Source of the DNA: Chloroflexota bacterium
GTDB lineage: Bacteria > Chloroflexota > Anaerolineae > Promineifilales > Promineifilaceae
Assembly: GCA_017993775.1 (NCBI GenBank)
Contig: JAGOMA010000013.1
Location: 62,001 to 126,000 of the forward strand
DNA: 64,000 nucleotides
Direction: 5' to 3'
This document shows positions 27,892-35,974 of the stretch, piece by piece. Position numbers and translations under genes: made by a program. Each line of letters begins with the position of its first letter. Within the stretch, counting starts at the first letter, position 1. The notes beneath the pieces are model-generated. The model was not told the DNA's origin. It made no database searches and worked only from the letters and a program-made list of their open reading frames with translations.

Positions 27892-28718
27892 CAGAAATCT
27901 CTTTTTTTCGCGAGGAAATTTATCAGCCGTTTTACTGGCAGGGCGGCCGGCAGGCGGCCCTGTTGGTGCATGGTTTCCCCGGCACACCGGCAGAGGTACG
28001 GCCGTTAGCCGAAGCGCTTTTTGCCCAGGGTTGGACAGTGCAAGCGCCGCTGCTGCCCGGTTTCGGCACGCAAATTGACAAATTGTTCGACCAGACCCGG
28101 GAAGATTGGCTAACGGCCGTGGCCGAAGCCCATGCCACCCTGCGCGCCAATCACGACGCCGTACTACTGGTTGGCTACTCGATGGGCGGCGCGATAGCCC
28201 TGAACGTGGCGGCACAAGAGCCGCCAGACCGGCTGGTCCTGCTGGCCCCTTTCTGGCGCATTGGAACCGAAGTGCATCAGGCCATCTGGCAAGGCGTCAA
28301 ACGCTTCGTCCCTGAATTCCAGTTGTTTAAGCGCGTTGACTTCACCGATCCGCGTATGCGAAAAGCATTTAGCGCGGTTTTCCCCCATATCGATCTGGAG
28401 GATTCTGAGATTCAGACCTTTCTGCAAGAGATGCGGGTTCCGGCGCGATTGGTCGACGAGGTGCTGGCCTTGGGGCAGGCGGCCAAAGAAGCGGCCGGGC
28501 AGATTCACACCCCTACGCTGGTCATCCAGGGCAGCATCGACCAGACCATTCCGCCCAAAGCGACGCACCTGCTGCTGCGGGAGCTGGCCGGGCAGGCGCG
28601 GTATATAGAGGTTGCCACCGGGCACGCGCTGACGGATATGGAAACGGCCGTCTGGCCACAAATCAAACGCGCCCTCCTGGATTTTGCCAAACCCTTGCAA
28701 GCAGACACACCCACCTAA
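27888..28718 (+). CDS. Alpha/beta hydrolase, carboxylesterase or lipase-like
   Basis: 276 residues, coupled to the glycosyltransferase by a 4-base ATGA overlap. Seen: oxyanion loop LLVHGFPGTP, nucleophile elbow GYSMGGA with Ser near 96, acid in IQGSIDQTIP near 217, and His in ATGHALTD near 246. This set matches the monoacylglycerol lipase/carboxylesterase (Est30-like) branch. In a cluster that seems to make a hydroxylated and glycosylated carotenoid it could add or remove an acyl group, but an unrelated esterase carried at the operon end is equally possible. Confidence 0.82.
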   Translation: MTEISFFREEIYQPFYWQGGRQAALLVHGFPGTPAEVRPLAEALFAQGWTVQAPLLPGFGTQIDKLFDQTREDWLTAVAEAHATLRANHDAVLLVGYSMGGAIALNVAAQEPPDRLVLLAPFWRIGTEVHQAIWQGVKRFVPEFQLFKRVDFTDPRMRKAFSAVFPHIDLEDSEIQTFLQEMRVPARLVDEVLALGQAAKEAAGQIHTPTLVIQGSIDQTIPPKATHLLLRELAGQARYIEVATGHALTDMETAVWPQIKRALLDFAKPLQADTPT

Positions 28719-28912
28719 AATCCGTATTCCGTAAACCGCAGCCCGTCATCCGAAAGCCCTGCCCTGGCAAAATGCGTCGGATAACGGCAAACAGACTTCA
28801 AGCAACACACGCCAGATTGTAAACACTCAGACAAGCGGCCGACTTTTGTGCTAAAATAAATCCAAAGTGTATTCGGGGTTATTTTTTGCATTTGGCAATC
28901 AGGGAGGGTTCC
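28719..28912. other. 194-base gap with a ccgtattccgtaa repeat tract
   Basis: No gene. The first 60 bases hold a low-complexity tccgtattccgtaa and tcatccgaaa stretch of the dispersed type. The AGGGAGG ribosome site at 28901-28907 belongs to the next gene. Confidence 0.4.
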
Positions 28913-30325
28913 GTGTCGAAACAAATTCCCCGTTGGCAGCTTGTCCTCTATTCCTCTGGATCATTGGCTACGGCCGTTTCCTATCAAGCATTTTCCACCT
29001 ACGTCCAATTCCTCTACATCGACGTGTATGGCCTGCGCGCCGCGTGGGTCGGGCTGATCTGGTCCGTTTACGGCTTATGGAACGCCGTCAACGATCCTCT
29101 GGCAGGTTTCCTGTCTGACCGCACCCACACTCGTTGGGGACGGCGCATTCCGTGGATAGCCGGGTCATTCATCCCCCTCAGCCTCACATTCTACCTGCTC
29201 TTTGTGCCGCCGGCTGGGTTAGTTGCCCAGCCAGATTTGTCTCTGCTGTTTTATTTCCTCTTCTTCGTCCTGGCCTTCGACCTGCTGTGGACCATCGCCG
29301 TGATGAACTGGACGGCGCTGTTCCCGGAAATGGTTCCAGACGAGAAACAGCGGGCCAACGTCTCCGCCTGGCGGCAGATTTTTTCGGTGGTTGGCTTGCT
29401 GGTGGGCGTGGCTCTGCCGCCCATTCTGGCCGGGGAAGATTGGAGCGGGGTGCGCATGGTGGCCGGGCTGGTGGCGGTGGTAACGGCCGTATTCTTTGCC
29501 CTATCGCTCATTGGCAGCCGCGAACGGCCAGAATTTGCCGAAGACGAACCGCTGCCTTTAATCGATTCGCTGCGCATTACCATGACCAATCGCAACTTCC
29601 TGGCCTTTTTAGGGGCCAATTTGATGGTGCAATTTGTGTTTTTGGCCCTTACGTCCACCTCGCCGTTTTTCACCAAATACGCCCTGCGGCTGCAAACTGA
29701 CCTGACGGTGGGCGGCATTACGCTGGATGTGGCCACGCAAAACTCCGTTTTTTTGGCCTCGGCCTTCCTCATGGCCCTGATTGCCATGCCGGTGTGGACC
29801 AAAATCACGCAAAAGCGCGGCGCATGGCAAACCCTGCGCCTGTGCTGCCTAACATCGGCGGCTATTTTGCTGACGTTTTTCCTGGCGAATGATTTTTATA
29901 CCGGCGTGCTGGTGATCATGTTGTTTGGAACCAGCCTGGCCGGGCTGCTCATGCTCACCGATTTGCTCATCGCCGACCTGGTGGATGCCGACGAACTGAT
30001 GACGGGAGCGCGGCGTGAAGGGTTGTATTTTGGCATGAACGGCTTCATCATCCGCTTTGCGTTTACCATTCAGGGCATCATCACGGCCACAGTGTTGACC
30101 TTGAGCCGCTATGTCCAACCGACGGCAGGCGTGTTGTATCCGGAACAGCCGGGTACGGCCGTTTTCGGCTTTCGCCTGATGATTGCCGGCATTCCAGCCC
30201 TGGCGTTGGTGGCGGGGTATTTTATTTTGGGCAAATACTCGCTGCACGGGGAAAAATTGGTGGCGATGCGCACGGCCGTGTCCGCCCTCCACGAGCAAAA
30301 ACAAGCCCAACTCTCGGCGGATTAA
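28913..30325 (+). CDS. MFS transporter, GPH (sugar:cation symporter) family
   Basis: 470 residues with about twelve hydrophobic segments. The GTG start is chosen because it has AGGGAGG six bases upstream. Signature of the glycoside-pentoside-hexuronide family: WNAVNDPLAGFLSDRTHTRWGRRIPWI between helices 2 and 3, with the DP and Arg-rich loop. The family moves sugars or glycosides with Na+ or H+, although members also carry drugs and other solutes. Its neighbours do not suggest a particular substrate. It stands alone between two terminators. Confidence 0.85.
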   Translation: MSKQIPRWQLVLYSSGSLATAVSYQAFSTYVQFLYIDVYGLRAAWVGLIWSVYGLWNAVNDPLAGFLSDRTHTRWGRRIPWIAGSFIPLSLTFYLLFVPPAGLVAQPDLSLLFYFLFFVLAFDLLWTIAVMNWTALFPEMVPDEKQRANVSAWRQIFSVVGLLVGVALPPILAGEDWSGVRMVAGLVAVVTAVFFALSLIGSRERPEFAEDEPLPLIDSLRITMTNRNFLAFLGANLMVQFVFLALTSTSPFFTKYALRLQTDLTVGGITLDVATQNSVFLASAFLMALIAMPVWTKITQKRGAWQTLRLCCLTSAAILLTFFLANDFYTGVLVIMLFGTSLAGLLMLTDLLIADLVDADELMTGARREGLYFGMNGFIIRFAFTIQGIITATVLTLSRYVQPTAGVLYPEQPGTAVFGFRLMIAGIPALALVAGYFILGKYSLHGEKLVAMRTAVSALHEQKQAQLSAD

Positions 30326-30330
30326 ACGCA

Positions 30331-30366
30331 AAAGCCTTCGGCGCTTTTGTAAGCGCCGAAGGCTTT
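30331..30366. terminator. Intrinsic terminator after the GPH symporter
   Basis: Perfect 16-bp arms (aaagccttcggcgctt and its complement) with a 4-base loop, six bases after the stop codon, ending in T residues. It can work in both directions. Confidence 0.88.
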
Positions 30367-30376
30367 GATCTGAATC

Positions 30377-30418
30377 GTGAGGCGTGATGCGTGAGCAAAA
30401 TCACGCCTCACGCCTCAC
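30377..30418. repeat. Hairpin, gtgaggcgtgatgcg family
   Basis: Arms gtgaggcgtga (30377-30387) and tcacgcctcac (30401-30411) with further gcctcac units to about 30438. Same family as 12804-12846; lies between convergent genes next to a true terminator. Confidence 0.7.
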
Positions 30419-30450
30419 TCATTATGCCTCATGCCTCAAATCCCACCACA

Positions 30451-30867
30451 TCAAACGAGGCTAGCCTGCAACGAAATCTCAGCGGCGGCCAAAACCTTAG
30501 ACACCGGGCATTTTTCTTTGGCGGCCTGCGCCAATTCCTGAAACTTCTCCTCGGAGATGTCCGGAACCTGAACATTGCAGATCAAATCAATGTTGGTAAT
30601 GGTCGGTCCTTCGCCCAGATGGACTTTGGCGGTAGTTTCAACACGCACGGGCGGCGTGCCGTTGCCGGTTAATAAGGCCGACAAAAACATGGAGTAGCAG
30701 CCGGCATGAGCCGCGCCAAGCAGTTCTTCGGGGTTCGTGCCGGGGCCATCGGCAAAGCGCGACGCCCAGGTATATGGGCCTTCATAAGCGCCGCTTTGTA
30801 AGCGCATCACACCCTTGCCTTCTTTCAGAGTGCCTTCCCAGGCGGCAGTCGCTGTACGTACAGTCAT
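30451..30867 (-). CDS. OsmC-family peroxiredoxin
   Basis: 138 residues, normal for OsmC. Thiol-dependent reduction of organic hydroperoxides in the cytoplasm. The two redox Cys are in GAAHAGCYSMFLSALL near 57 and in EKCPVSKVLAAAEISL near 121. The preceding GTNPEELLGAAHAGC and the KVHLGEG strand match the OsmC and not the Ohr branch. The ATG at 30867 has aaggaga upstream. It is monocistronic. A second, more divergent OsmC-type protein lies at 50407. Confidence 0.92.
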   Translation of the reverse strand: MTVRTATAAWEGTLKEGKGVMRLQSGAYEGPYTWASRFADGPGTNPEELLGAAHAGCYSMFLSALLTGNGTPPVRVETTAKVHLGEGPTITNIDLICNVQVPDISEEKFQELAQAAKEKCPVSKVLAAAEISLQASLV

Positions 30868-31044
30868 TTCGTCATTCTCCTTGATTAATAATTTGCAAAT
30901 TGCAGCTTGTGGTTTATGCTGACATCATAACGAGGTTGCTTTTAGCAGGCAAATGATCTCAGCAATTGTTCAAAAAAGCGCCGGTACCGCTGCCAATCTT
31001 TGGCGCAGCATCGTCAGATTTTAGCTCGTTGATTGTAATTTTAC

Positions 31045-31104
31045 AGACCCCAAGGGTTTGTTCCTGAGAATTTGGATTTTGGGGGTATCAAACCCTTGGG
31101 GTCT
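31045..31104. terminator. Hairpin, accccaagggttt family
   Basis: Perfect 16-bp arms (agaccccaagggtttg and its complement) separated by 28 bases, in the gap between the OsmC gene and a minus-strand hypothetical gene that ends at 31125. A likely stop signal for the latter. A tighter relative is at 38783-38822. Confidence 0.7.
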
Positions 31105-31124
31105 TGCCGGAGAAACCTGAACAG

Positions 31125-31607
31125 TTAGCGTTGATTGGCCATTTCGTCGATTGATTCGGCTAACATTTCGGCAAATTTTTCGTTTTTTGCCGTCAGCTCA
31201 TAGAGGGTCACTAATGTGGCTGGCTGTTTCATGTCCATAGAAAGCCAATACGGCCGTATCGTCATGCTCAGGCTATGGCCAGGAAATTCATAACGATAGG
31301 CGTCCTCTTCAGATTTTCGGTAAAAACGAATATACTTCGTGTCAAACACCCTGCGAAAGTCACGCTCTATTTCTTCATAGTCAAATTTCAAGATACGCAC
31401 CATCGAATTAGCAAACCGATTATTGAGAATGAATGCCAACGAGACTCTCGTGATGCCAAAAATAATAATGAAAAATATACCCCCTACATTTATCCCAAAC
31501 CCGAACGCCAACAAGACAATTAACAGCAAGATAGAAATCACCGCCGAGCTTGCCCAAACAATACTCTGGAAGTGAATGTGCTGTTTTTGCCACCGAGAAG
31601 ATTTCAT
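31125..31607 (-). CDS. Hypothetical two-helix membrane protein
   Basis: 160 residues, family not recognised. Two adjacent hydrophobic helices at about 17-37 and 40-62 (VISILLLIVLLAFGFGI, GIFFIIIFGITRVSLAFIL), then a soluble charged domain rich in Tyr, Glu and Lys (RVFDTKYIRFYRKSEEDAYRYEF). The arrangement suits a small inner-membrane protein with a cytoplasmic C-terminal domain. Its base composition is lower in GC than its neighbours and it holds one ACGGCCGT copy. The ATG has ggagaattc upstream. Confidence 0.7.
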   Translation of the reverse strand: MKSSRWQKQHIHFQSIVWASSAVISILLLIVLLAFGFGINVGGIFFIIIFGITRVSLAFILNNRFANSMVRILKFDYEEIERDFRRVFDTKYIRFYRKSEEDAYRYEFPGHSLSMTIRPYWLSMDMKQPATLVTLYELTAKNEKFAEMLAESIDEMANQR

Positions 31608-31770
31608 CTTGAATTCTCCTTCGACTGTAGTCGATGAGCGGAAACAAAGTGTTGCACTTTATTGTACAAAATTATCTCACCAAAGGATGATGACGTTTGT
31701 CAGTCTTTCATCACCTGGATAATCATAAATTCTACAGCCGCCCTCACTTGCTTCTCAAATACACTTCCCC

Positions 31771-31832
31771 AAAAGATGCGCATCTCTTGCCCAAATTATC
31801 AAGACAATTTTAGTAAGAGATGCGCATCTTTT
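31771..31832. terminator. 18-bp perfect inverted repeat with internal agatgcgcatct palindromes
   Basis: Arms aaaagatgcgcatctctt (31771-31788) and its complement (31815-31832). On the minus strand the pair follows the HU gene stop by 12 bases and ends in T residues, consistent with termination. Each arm itself contains the 12-base palindrome agatgcgcatct, so a paired protein-binding site is an alternative. Confidence 0.65.
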
Positions 31833-31843
31833 GCCTAACTCGT

Positions 31844-32224
31844 CTAACCTTTTTGGAAGACTGTGCTGCTCAGGGCTTGCCGGAACTCCTTACTGGGCGT
31901 AAACCTCACATTGAGGCCGGTAATGTTTTCGGCGGACACATCTTCCGGATTGTCTGAGCCTGCGGCGGTGATGGTAATATGAAAAGAACCAAACGGGCTT
32001 AATTCAACGATGTTGCCGGCCATAAGTTCTTGCGGGATGATGGCCAGAAAGGCCTCAACAGCCGCTGCCATGTCGGCGGTCGTGAGCGTGCACATTTGCG
32101 CCGCCTTGCGGGCGATGTCTCGCTGGTTGCTGCGCCCCGCGCTCTTGACGACCGGATAATAACGCGGCGGCGCGGCGTGGTTCTGTGGATTCTTTTTCGG
32201 GACAACGTTATAGTTGATGGGCAT
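31844..32224 (-). CDS. HU-like DNA-binding protein, HU-HIG type
   Basis: 126 residues. Small histone-like protein of the variety best known from Bacteroidetes (HU-HIG), in which the HU fold follows a short N-terminal strand segment. Seen: INYNVVPKKNP and YYPVVKSAGRSNQRDIARKAAQMCTLTTADMAAAVEAF for the N-terminal helices, GNIVELSPFGSFHITITAAGSDNPEDV for the saddle, and the NVRFTPSKEFRQAL end. It would bind DNA without sequence preference. Divergent from clpS. The gene has normal composition and one terminator. Confidence 0.85.
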   Translation of the reverse strand: MPINYNVVPKKNPQNHAAPPRYYPVVKSAGRSNQRDIARKAAQMCTLTTADMAAAVEAFLAIIPQELMAGNIVELSPFGSFHITITAAGSDNPEDVSAENITGLNVRFTPSKEFRQALSSTVFQKG

Positions 32225-32282
32225 TTTAGCGGCTCCTTTTCGCCTGTCGATTGGTACAGGAAATTAATCCGGAGTGGAAAAT

Positions 32283-32621
32283 TTGTCAAATACACCTATG
32301 CAGACGCTCGTTGACGTTGGTCGCCCGAAAACGGCCAAGGAAGAAAAGACGGACACGGCCGTTGCCCACGACCCATTGTGGAAGGTCATCGCCCACGACG
32401 ACCCCGTCACCACTATGGAATTTGTGGTGCGCATCATGGTGCAGGTCTTCAAAAAGCCGCTCATTTTCGCCGAAGCCATTATGTGGCAAGTCCACACCGA
32501 AGGCCAATCCGTGGTCGACGTGTTACCTCGAGCCGAAGCCGAACACCGCGTGGGCAAAGCCACCGCCGCCGCCCGCCTGGAAGGTTTTCCCTTCCGCTTC
32601 ACCATCGAGCCAGAAAACTAA
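32283..32621 (+). CDS. clpS: ATP-dependent Clp protease adaptor ClpS
   Basis: Delivers N-degron substrates to ClpA/ClpC. About 112 residues. Core motifs: WKVIAHDDPVTTMEFVVRIMVQVF (normally LHNDDxTPMEFV; here AHDDPVT) and VGKATAAARLEGFPFRFTIEPE. The start is uncertain: a ggag at 32271-32274 best serves the TTG at 32283; a GTG at 32274 and an ATG at 32298 are alternatives that do not change the domain. A clpP gene lies elsewhere in the window. The 150 bases after the stop carry no clear gene. Confidence 0.85.
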   Translation: MSNTPMQTLVDVGRPKTAKEEKTDTAVAHDPLWKVIAHDDPVTTMEFVVRIMVQVFKKPLIFAEAIMWQVHTEGQSVVDVLPRAEAEHRVGKATAAARLEGFPFRFTIEPEN

Positions 32622-32777
32622 CCCGCCAATCCCCACCATCAGTAAAAAACTACGGCTGGTGGATCATGCCCAACGCCGCCGCCAAAAAGTTAGAGCCTGC
32701 GGATGGCGGTCTGCGGCTAATCGAACCCGAGTACTAGACCCATGACGGCCGTTCTCAACCATGTTATCATCCCCCCC

Positions 32778-35700
32778 ATGAACGCCATCGACCCGGCCCG
32801 TTTCACTCACCTGCACGTCCACTCCCACTACTCCTTGCTGGGCGGCACGGCGTCTGTGGCGCAGTTGGCCGGGCGCGCCGCCCGCGACGGCCTGAAGAGC
32901 CTGGCTCTCACCGACAACCACGCCCTTTACGGCGCAGTCGCGTTTGATCGCGCCTGCCGCGCCGCCGGAATCCAACCCATCATTGGCATGACGGCCGTTC
33001 TCCCCCCACCCGACAACGCCCCCGCCCTCGACTCGCCCGACCTGGGACAAATCATCCTGCTGGCAACCGGACCGGAAGGCTACCGCTCCTTGTGCCGCCT
33101 GTCCTCGCACATTCAGGGCAGCCCGGAACGGCAGGCGCGCCCTTTGCTGCACTGGGACGAGCTAAAAGCCAATCCGGCCGGGTTGATTTGTCTGGACGGC
33201 GGCCAAAAAGGCTGGCTGGAGCGGTTCATTCGCGCCGGAAATCTTCAGGCCGCCACCCATTACGCCGGTCGATTAGGCGGCATCTTTGAAGACAAAGGTT
33301 TTGTGGGCCTGGAATGGCAGCAAACGGAGGATACGGCCGTTCTCCAGGAAGCCATCGCCATTGGCGCCCGGTTTGGTCTGCGCCCGGTTGTCGCCCAGCC
33401 GATTTACTGCCTGGAACCCGACGACGCGCCCCTGCTGCCCCTGCTATCGGCCATCGACGCCAACTGCGCCATCGCGGCCATCCCCCTTGACCCCACGCGC
33501 ACCGTCCATTGGCTGTCGCCCGACGGCATCGCCGAACGTTTCGCCGCCTTCCCCGATGCGCTCACGGCCGTTTACGACATCATCAGCCAATGCCAACCCT
33601 GCCTGCCAGACGGCCGTCCACTCTGGCCCACGCTCAATCTACCCGCCGGCCAAACCGTCGAAGAGGCCCTGCACGAGCAGGCGCAAGCCGGATTAGCGGC
33701 GCGCATACCGGCATCGGCCAGCCCTCATCCATCAACCCGCCACAAAGCACGCCTCACGAATCACGAATCACCAGCCACAGCCTACGAATCCCGCCTCGCT
33801 CACGAACTGGCGGCCATCAACCGCCACGGCTTCGCGCCGCTCTTCCTGGTGGTGGCCGATGTGGTGCGATATGCGCGAGAAACGGCCGTGCCCGTCAGCA
33901 CACGCGGCAGCGTCGCCGATTCGTTGGTCGCCTATGCCCTGGGCATCACCACCGTCGATCCGGTGGCCAACGGGCTGCTGTTCGAACGCTTCCTCAACCC
34001 GGCGCGCACCAGTTTGCCCGATATTGACCTCGATTTTTGCAGCCGCCGCCGCGACGAAGTGCTCCATTACGTGCGCCGCGCCTACGGCTCAGACCGCGTC
34101 GCCCTGGTCGCCACCATCAGCACCATGCAGCCCAAATCGGCCGTGCGCGAAACCGCCAAAGCCTTCGGCTTCGACGAAACCGGCATCAAAAAGCTGGCTG
34201 CCCTGGTCCCGCGCGGCTGGCATCCCGACCCGCGCCGCCGCGAACCCATCGACCTGGAAACCATTCTCGCCGAACTCGACGACGAGAAAAGCAAAGAGGT
34301 TTTTCGCCTGGCGTTTCGTCTGGTCGGGCAGCCCCACCACCTCAGCATCCATCCCGGCGGCGTGATCATCACCCCTGGCCCACTCACCGACACTGTGCCG
34401 GTGCAATTTGCGCCCAAAGGATTCCTCACCACGCAGTACGACCACCACGACGTGGAGGCCATCGGCCTGCCCAAGCTCGATTTGCTGGGTATTCGCGCCC
34501 TCACCGTGCTGGCCGACGCCGCCGAGATGATTCGCACCGGCCGCAACGGCCGTTTCCGGCTGGAAACCATCCCCCTGGACGATGCGGCTACTGGCGAGAC
34601 ATTGGCGCGAGGGGCGACAATTGGCGTATTCCAGTGCGAATCAACCGGAGCGCAGCGCACCTTGCGCCAACTTCAGGCGCGGTCCGTGTGGGACCTGGCC
34701 GTCGCCAATGCCTTTTTCAAACCCGGCCCGGCGACAGGCGGCATGGCCAAGGCCTTTGTGCGCCGCTATCGGGGCGAAGAACAGGTCAGTTACCTGCATC
34801 CGGCGCTGGAACCGATTTTAGGACCGACGCAGGGCGTGCTGCTGTTTCAGGAGCAAGTGCTGCGCGTGGCGACGGAAATCGCCGGACTGACCTGGGCGCA
34901 AGCCGACCGCCTGCGCCAGGGCATGAGCAAATTTCAGGCGCGGGAGATGGCCGCGCTGCGGCTGGCTTTTGTGCATGGCTGCCAGCGCCAGCCGCCCGGC
35001 GGGCCAGGCTTTACGCCGGAGCAGGCGGCGACGCTGTGGGAGCAGGTGGCGGCCTTCGCCGGTTACGGCTTCAACCAGGGGCACGCCACTGCCTACGCCG
35101 ACGTCAGCTACCGTTCAGCCTACCTGAAGACCCATTACCCGGCTGAATTTCTCTGCGCCCGGCTGGCCGACCACGGCGGGTTTCATCACCCGGCGGTGTA
35201 CATGGCTGAAGCGCGGCGGCTGGGCATAGCCGTGCGGCCGCCGCATGTAAACTTTAGCGGCCGAAAGTTTACGCTGTCCGTGGGCGAGATGGGGGATGGG
35301 AGATCGGAGACCATGCAATCTTCAATCGCCAATCTCCCATCTCCCATTCTGTGGCTGGGTTTGGGGCAGGTGCGAGATGTGCGGCGGGAGTCGGTAAAGG
35401 GGATTGTGCGGGCACGGCCGTTCGCTTCCCTGGCCGATTTGTTGGCGCGCGTGCCGCTGCAAACCAAAGAAATCCGACATCTGATCCAGTGCGGAGCGTT
35501 GGATGGTTTGGGCGACAGCCGGGCCGGGATGCTGGCGCAGGCGGAGGAAATTTTGCGCGCCGGCAGCGCGTTGCAAATGGCCTTTGATTTTGCCCGCGCC
35601 AGACCTGAGCCAGAATCGGCGGCGCAGCGGCTGGCCTGGGAAACCCACCTGCTGGGGCTGCCCATCAGCGTGCATCCGTTGGCATTGGCGGCGGGGCAGA

Positions 35701-35966
35701 TTAGCCGCACGCTGCCCATCCGCCGCCTGCCGGAAAGCCGGGGGCAGTTGGTGAGCGTCGCCGGGGCGCGTCTGCCGGGTTGGACTGGTGGGAAGGGTTA
35801 CTTTTTGGATGATGGCGACGATTTTGTGATTGTGCAGGGTTTGGAGAAAGGCGCGCTGCCGGTGGGCGAGGTGGTGGTGGTAGACGGCCGTTACCGCCAC
35901 GACGAGTGGGGCGCGGCCTGGTTGCAGGCCACATCCGTCCGAACTGTGACAAACTCTCTGCTATAA
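32778..35966 (+). CDS. DNA polymerase III alpha-type subunit, DnaE2-like
   Basis: C-family DNA polymerase, 1062 residues, the length of the error-prone DnaE2 branch and shorter than replicative DnaE. N-terminal PHP domain (HLHVHSHYSLLGG, ALTDNHALYG). Palm motif SLPDIDLDFCSRRRDEV with the catalytic Asp pair and a later GVFQCESTGAQRTLR. Fingers GVLLFQEQVLRVA, then FAGYGFNQGHATAYADVSYRSAYLKTHYPAEFL and a C-terminal OB fold. No imuA or imuB is adjacent, and GFNQGHA differs from the usual DnaE2 GFPEHHA, so assignment within the family is tentative. Two stretches (33748-33772, 35291-35346) are in-frame copies of intergenic repeat families. Leaderless start likely (TATCAT seven bases before the ATG). 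Confidence 0.85.
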   Translation: MNAIDPARFTHLHVHSHYSLLGGTASVAQLAGRAARDGLKSLALTDNHALYGAVAFDRACRAAGIQPIIGMTAVLPPPDNAPALDSPDLGQIILLATGPEGYRSLCRLSSHIQGSPERQARPLLHWDELKANPAGLICLDGGQKGWLERFIRAGNLQAATHYAGRLGGIFEDKGFVGLEWQQTEDTAVLQEAIAIGARFGLRPVVAQPIYCLEPDDAPLLPLLSAIDANCAIAAIPLDPTRTVHWLSPDGIAERFAAFPDALTAVYDIISQCQPCLPDGRPLWPTLNLPAGQTVEEALHEQAQAGLAARIPASASPHPSTRHKARLTNHESPATAYESRLAHELAAINRHGFAPLFLVVADVVRYARETAVPVSTRGSVADSLVAYALGITTVDPVANGLLFERFLNPARTSLPDIDLDFCSRRRDEVLHYVRRAYGSDRVALVATISTMQPKSAVRETAKAFGFDETGIKKLAALVPRGWHPDPRRREPIDLETILAELDDEKSKEVFRLAFRLVGQPHHLSIHPGGVIITPGPLTDTVPVQFAPKGFLTTQYDHHDVEAIGLPKLDLLGIRALTVLADAAEMIRTGRNGRFRLETIPLDDAATGETLARGATIGVFQCESTGAQRTLRQLQARSVWDLAVANAFFKPGPATGGMAKAFVRRYRGEEQVSYLHPALEPILGPTQGVLLFQEQVLRVATEIAGLTWAQADRLRQGMSKFQAREMAALRLAFVHGCQRQPPGGPGFTPEQAATLWEQVAAFAGYGFNQGHATAYADVSYRSAYLKTHYPAEFLCARLADHGGFHHPAVYMAEARRLGIAVRPPHVNFSGRKFTLSVGEMGDGRSETMQSSIANLPSPILWLGLGQVRDVRRESVKGIVRARPFASLADLLARVPLQTKEIRHLIQCGALDGLGDSRAGMLAQAEEILRAGSALQMAFDFARARPEPESAAQRLAWETHLLGLPISVHPLALAAGQISRTLPIRRLPESRGQLVSVAGARLPGWTGGKGYFLDDGDDFVIVQGLEKGALPVGEVVVVDGRYRHDEWGAAWLQATSVRTVTNSLL
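33748..33772. repeat. tcacgaatcacg repeat tract inside the polymerase gene
   Basis: cacgcctcacgaatcacgaa and the following bases match one arm of the gtgatgcgtgag/cgcctcac hairpin family (12804, 30377). It encodes part of the linker before the polymerase core (residues near 325), where family members vary. Confidence 0.6.
35291..35346. repeat. ccaatctcccat hairpin inside the polymerase gene
   Basis: gatgggagat (35295-35304) and atctcccatc (35332-35341) are complements, with a caatcttcaatcgccaatc filling. This is a copy of the ccaatctcc family, read in frame as about 19 residues between the FSGRKFTLSVGE strand and LGLGQVRDVR. Confidence 0.75.
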
Positions 35967-35974
35967 TTAGCCCC

